Below, in pieces: positions 6,616 through 9,013 of a stretch of 9,013 bases of DNA. Position 1 is the first letter of the stretch. Every line of letters starts with the position of its first letter. Below the pieces are notes generated by a model. That model ran no database searches and had not been told where the DNA came from. It worked only from the letters and a program-made list of their open reading frames with translations. Position numbers and translations under genes: made by a program. The stretch comes from Oscillospiraceae bacterium (GTDB taxonomy: Bacteria > Bacillota > Clostridia > Oscillospirales > Ruminococcaceae): the NCBI GenBank assembly GCA_003508605.1, contig DNUB01000282.1, positions 1 through 9,013 of the forward strand. Direction: 5' to 3'.

Positions 6616-8900
6616 AAAGAAATATTAAAAAGCCGATGGCGGTCATAATGGCTGCGGTTGTCGCCTTAGGCGGCACGGGAATAGGCGTATATGCAGCAAA
6701 CGAAAGCGGCAGGGCGGCAAGGGAGGCTTCGGAAGCCTCAAATGTACAAAATAAGGTCAATGAAGAAAAGGACAATGTAAATATTAAGGACGAAACGGTT
6801 TATATTCTGTCCAACGCCGACGGCTCGGTAAGAAAAATAATAGTAAGCGACTGGCTGCAAAACGCATTGTCGGATACCTCTCTTAAGGATAATTCACTCC
6901 TTGAGGGTATAGTAAACGTAAAGGGAGAGCAAAGCTTTACATCGGGAGAAAACGGCTCCAAGCAGTGGAACGCAGACGGAGAGGACATTTATTACACGGG
7001 TGAAATAAACAGGGAGCTGCCTGTGGATATTTCCGTAAAATACTTCCTTGACGGCAGGGAGCTTTCCGCCGAAAATATGAAGGGCAAAAGCGGAAAAGCG
7101 GTTATTCGGTTTGAATATGCCAACAATCAGTATGAAACGGTAAAAATCGACGGCAGGGACGAAAAAATCTATGTTCCCTTTGCGGTGCTTACCGGAGCAT
7201 TATTGGATAATAACATTTTCAGAAATGTGGAGGTTTCCGGCGGAAAGATCATAAATGACGGCGACAGGACCGTTATTGTGGGAATGGCTTTCCCGGGGCT
7301 TCAGGAAAGCCTGAACATTGACGGCGAAAAGCTTGAAATACCCGATTATTTGGAAATAACCGCCGACGTTAAGGATTTTGAAATGTCCGAAACGGTTTCC
7401 GTTGCTACCAATGAAATATTTAACAATATCGACTTGGAGGACAGGGACTCCATAGACGGCATAAACGAGGATATCAAAAAGCTTACAAATGCCGTCGACA
7501 GGCTTTCCGACGGCTCCGCCGCACTTTATGAGGGGCTGGACACCCTGCTTGCAAAATCATCGGAGCTTACGGAGGGCATCGATAAGCTGGTGAAGGGCGC
7601 AGAGGAGCTTAAAAACGGCACCTCCGATTTAGTAAACGGTTCTTCTCAGCTTTCTCAAGGCTCGGCACAGCTTTCCGACGGCAGCAAGCAGCTTGCCGAC
7701 GGCAGCGGTCAGGTGCTGAACGGTTCTTCCGAGCTTGCAAGCGGACTGGAGCAGCTTGCAAATAACAGCGCAGCATTAAATACGGGCAGCAGGCAGGTAT
7801 TCGATACCCTATTGGCGGCGGCTACGGCTCAGATAAGGTCGGCAGGCTTGGACGTCCCCGATCTTACGGTGGAAAATTATCGTAAGGTTTTGGAGCAGAC
7901 TCTTGCCTCCCTTAGTGATGAGGATATAAGGGATCTGGCATATAAAACAGCCGAAAACGAGGTGAGAAGGGCGGTTGAGGCAAAGGAGAGCGAAATAAGG
8001 GCCGCCGTTGCGGAAGCGGTAAGGGCTGAGGTCTTGGCTAAGGTAACCGCAGCCGTAAGAGAAAATGTGGAAGCGCAGGTTTTAGCGTCCTTGGGCTATA
8101 CTAAGGAACAGTATGAAGCCGCAGTAAAGGCGGGGCTTGTTTCGGAGGAGCAGCAGGCAGGAATTAAAGCCGCAATAAACACGCAAATGGAAAGCGACGG
8201 CGTTAAAGCCCTGATAGCTCAAAATACCGATATACAAATGCAGTCCGATGAGGTTCAGGCTTTAATCGCTCAAAAGACGGAGGAACAGAAGGAGCTGCTT
8301 ATAAAGCAAAATTTTAATTCTCCCGACGTTCGGGCGCAGATAGAAAAGGCCATAGCCGACGCAGCGTCCGGCAGAGAAAGCATTAAGGCTCTTATATCAC
8401 AGCTTGACAGCTACAATGAGTTTTATTCGGGACTTAACCGTTATACGGCGGGCGTTAATCAGGCTGCCGACGGTGCGTCAAGGCTGCAGGCGGGTGCGGA
8501 AGCGTTAAATAAAGGAGCTGCGGATTTAAAGAGCGGCGCAGGAACCCTTAATGAGGGCGCAGAGGAATTAAACGCAGGAGCGGTACGGCTGGATAACGGC
8601 GCAAAGCAGCTTTACGACGGTCTGCTTACCCTTAAGGACAGCGCACCTGCGCTTATAGACGGAATAAAGCGGCTTCGGGACGGAGCGGAGGAGCTTTCCG
8701 ACGGAATGACCGAGTTTAAGGAGCAGGGCGTTCAGAAGCTGATTGACGCAGCAGAAGGCGATATAAAAGGACTTGTTGACAGAATAAGGGCTGCCGTCAA
8801 TGTTTCCAAGGGATATAATTCATTTTCGGGAATTGACAGCGAGATGGTCGGAAGGGTTAAATTTGTTTACAGAACCGACAGTATTTACAAAGAGGATTGA
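6612..8900 (+). CDS. Exported X-X-X-Leu-X-X-Gly heptad-repeat protein
   Basis: A 762-residue protein. The N-terminus is signal-peptide-like: MKRNIKKP, a hydrophobic core at 9-27, and VYA before a possible cleavage after Ala28; it could also stay as an anchor. Residues about 58-290 form a mixed, probably beta-rich domain (motifs KIIVSDWLQNAL, EDIYYTG, KIYVPFAVLTGALLDNNIF, INDGDRTVIVGMAFPGLQE, ATNEIFNNI). Residues about 297-396 and 614-706 hold two blocks of roughly 14 and 13 heptads (QLSDGSK, QLADGSG, ALNKGAA, TLNEGAE), the xxxLxxG type known from YhgE/Pip proteins and some MMPL transporters. A long charged helical region (about 397-613) separates them. No C-terminal membrane helices follow, unlike YhgE/Pip. 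The ending VKFVYRTDSIYKED resembles, from memory, the natural end of uncharacterised clostridial relatives, so it is probably full length. Likely an extracytoplasmic elongated partner of the MMPL transporter (inference). Confidence 0.88.
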   Translation: MKRNIKKPMAVIMAAVVALGGTGIGVYAANESGRAAREASEASNVQNKVNEEKDNVNIKDETVYILSNADGSVRKIIVSDWLQNALSDTSLKDNSLLEGIVNVKGEQSFTSGENGSKQWNADGEDIYYTGEINRELPVDISVKYFLDGRELSAENMKGKSGKAVIRFEYANNQYETVKIDGRDEKIYVPFAVLTGALLDNNIFRNVEVSGGKIINDGDRTVIVGMAFPGLQESLNIDGEKLEIPDYLEITADVKDFEMSETVSVATNEIFNNIDLEDRDSIDGINEDIKKLTNAVDRLSDGSAALYEGLDTLLAKSSELTEGIDKLVKGAEELKNGTSDLVNGSSQLSQGSAQLSDGSKQLADGSGQVLNGSSELASGLEQLANNSAALNTGSRQVFDTLLAAATAQIRSAGLDVPDLTVENYRKVLEQTLASLSDEDIRDLAYKTAENEVRRAVEAKESEIRAAVAEAVRAEVLAKVTAAVRENVEAQVLASLGYTKEQYEAAVKAGLVSEEQQAGIKAAINTQMESDGVKALIAQNTDIQMQSDEVQALIAQKTEEQKELLIKQNFNSPDVRAQIEKAIADAASGRESIKALISQLDSYNEFYSGLNRYTAGVNQAADGASRLQAGAEALNKGAADLKSGAGTLNEGAEELNAGAVRLDNGAKQLYDGLLTLKDSAPALIDGIKRLRDGAEELSDGMTEFKEQGVQKLIDAAEGDIKGLVDRIRAAVNVSKGYNSFSGIDSEMVGRVKFVYRTDSIYKED
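7500..7799 (+). repeat. Heptad block 1 (xxxLxxG), coding
   Basis: About 14 consecutive 7-residue units (21-nt period), e.g. ELTEGID, KLVKGAE, ELKNGTS, DLVNGSS, QLSQGSA, QLSDGSK, QLADGSG. Neighbouring units near 7669-7710 are still very similar at DNA level, which suggests growth by unit duplication. The block is rich in Gly-Ser. Confidence 0.9.
8184..8285 (+). repeat. 17-residue tandem duplication in the central helical region
   Basis: QMESDGVKALIAQNTDI (8184-8234) is followed directly by QMQSDEVQALIAQKTEE (8235-8285), 11 of 17 residues identical. Further weaker copies may follow (SPDVRAQIEKAI and GRESIKALISQL). The DNA has diverged, so the duplication is old. Confidence 0.7.
8451..8729 (+). 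repeat. Heptad block 2 (xxxLxxG), coding
   Basis: About 13 units with Gly-Ala in place of the Gly-Ser of block 1, e.g. GASRLQA, GAEALNK, GAADLKS, GAGTLNE, GAEELNA, GAVRLDN, GAKQLYD. Phase and Leu/Gly spacing match block 1. The two blocks could pack against each other as an antiparallel pair joined by the central helices (inference). Confidence 0.9.
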
Positions 8901-8950
8901 ATAATAAGTCATTACATTTCCAAAAAAGATTGAATAATAAGTCATTACAT
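8885..8950 (+). repeat. 33-bp tandem duplication across the stop codon
   Basis: Unit 8885-8917 and unit 8918-8950 are identical at 30 of 33 positions, differing only at 8887/8920, 8892/8925 and 8894/8927. The last 23 bases are exact copies. Each unit contains GATTGA, so the gene's TGA (8898-8900) is copied in frame at 8931-8933. Confidence 0.95.
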
Positions 8951-8957
8951 CTACATC

Positions 8958-8992
8958 AAAAACAGCGTTTCTTTTTCAGAAACGCTGTTTTT
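8958..8992 (+). terminator. Rho-independent terminator ending the operon
   Basis: A perfect 14-bp stem (AAAAACAGCGTTTC at 8958-8971 with GAAACGCTGTTTTT at 8979-8992) closes a 7-nt loop, with one more possible T-A pair inside. The A-tract on the left and T-tract on the right make it potentially bidirectional. It lies 57 nt after the last stop codon. Confidence 0.95.
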
Positions 8993-8999
8993 GTATAAT
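8973..8999 (+). promoter_or_regulatory. Possible promoter for a gene beyond the window
   Basis: A consensus TATAAT lies at 8994-8999, one base after the terminator T-tract. TTTTCA at 8973-8978 in the hairpin loop could be the -35, but the 15-bp spacing is short. The downstream gene is outside the window, so this is a candidate only. Confidence 0.4.
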
Positions 9000-9013
9000 C
9001 AAAATCCGATGTC

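Noticed and set aside
6612..8900. YhgE/Pip (phage infection protein) identity for the heptad gene
   Set aside because: It shares the heptads but lacks the C-terminal membrane helices and has a different N-terminal domain.
8898..8933. Recoded TGA giving a longer protein
   Set aside because: The protein already ends in a family-typical way and no stem-loop of a recoding element precedes the terminator; kept only as a possibility within the duplication finding.
8885..8950. Start of a CRISPR array or an insertion-sequence footprint
   Set aside because: The units are directly adjacent with no spacer-sized unique sequence between full copies, only two copies exist, and no transposase or inverted termini are present.

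Overview
The window looks like chromosomal DNA of a low-to-mid-GC Gram-positive bacterium, most likely a gut-type member of class Clostridia (inferred). The grounds are strong AGGAGG-type ribosome binding sites, classic A/T-flanked intrinsic terminators, a clostridial-type isoleucyl-tRNA synthetase with a KMSKH signature, and a TetR / DUF308 / MMPL / heptad-repeat neighbourhood that I remember from such genomes but could not look up. All genes are on the + strand. I see no tRNA, rRNA, CRISPR array, insertion sequence or phage gene.

Layout. (1) Positions 1-2648: ileS, cut off at its 5' end by the window edge. (2) 2693-3250: a TetR-family regulator 44 nt after ileS, possibly on the same transcript. 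(3) 3251-3507: a non-coding boundary with an imperfect hairpin, a strong terminator, and a second terminator-like hairpin that overlaps a promoter (TTTTCA, 17 bp, TATAAT). (4) 3508-8900: a tight four-gene operon made of a DUF308/HdeD-like six-helix membrane protein, an MMPL/RND-type 12-helix transporter, a small one-helix protein with a Gln/Asn/Glu/Lys repeat tail, and a 762-residue exported protein with two blocks of X-X-X-Leu-X-X-Gly heptads. (5) 8885-9013: a 33-bp tandem duplication covering the last gene's stop codon, then a perfect terminator, then another TATAAT box.

Working model (inference). The operon encodes a cell-envelope export or envelope-maintenance machine. The MMPL protein has an Asp-Tyr pair in each half and should be proton-driven. 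The heptad protein would be its extracytoplasmic partner: in some MMPL transporters such heptads are, from memory, fused into the transporter, whereas here they sit on a separate polypeptide. The DUF308 protein and the small one-helix protein would be accessory membrane subunits, and the TetR protein the likely regulator. The substrate cannot be read from the sequence. This uncharacterised module is the most interesting content of the window. Next come the small repeat protein whose last repeat unit forms the ribosome binding site of the following gene, and the stop-codon-spanning duplication.
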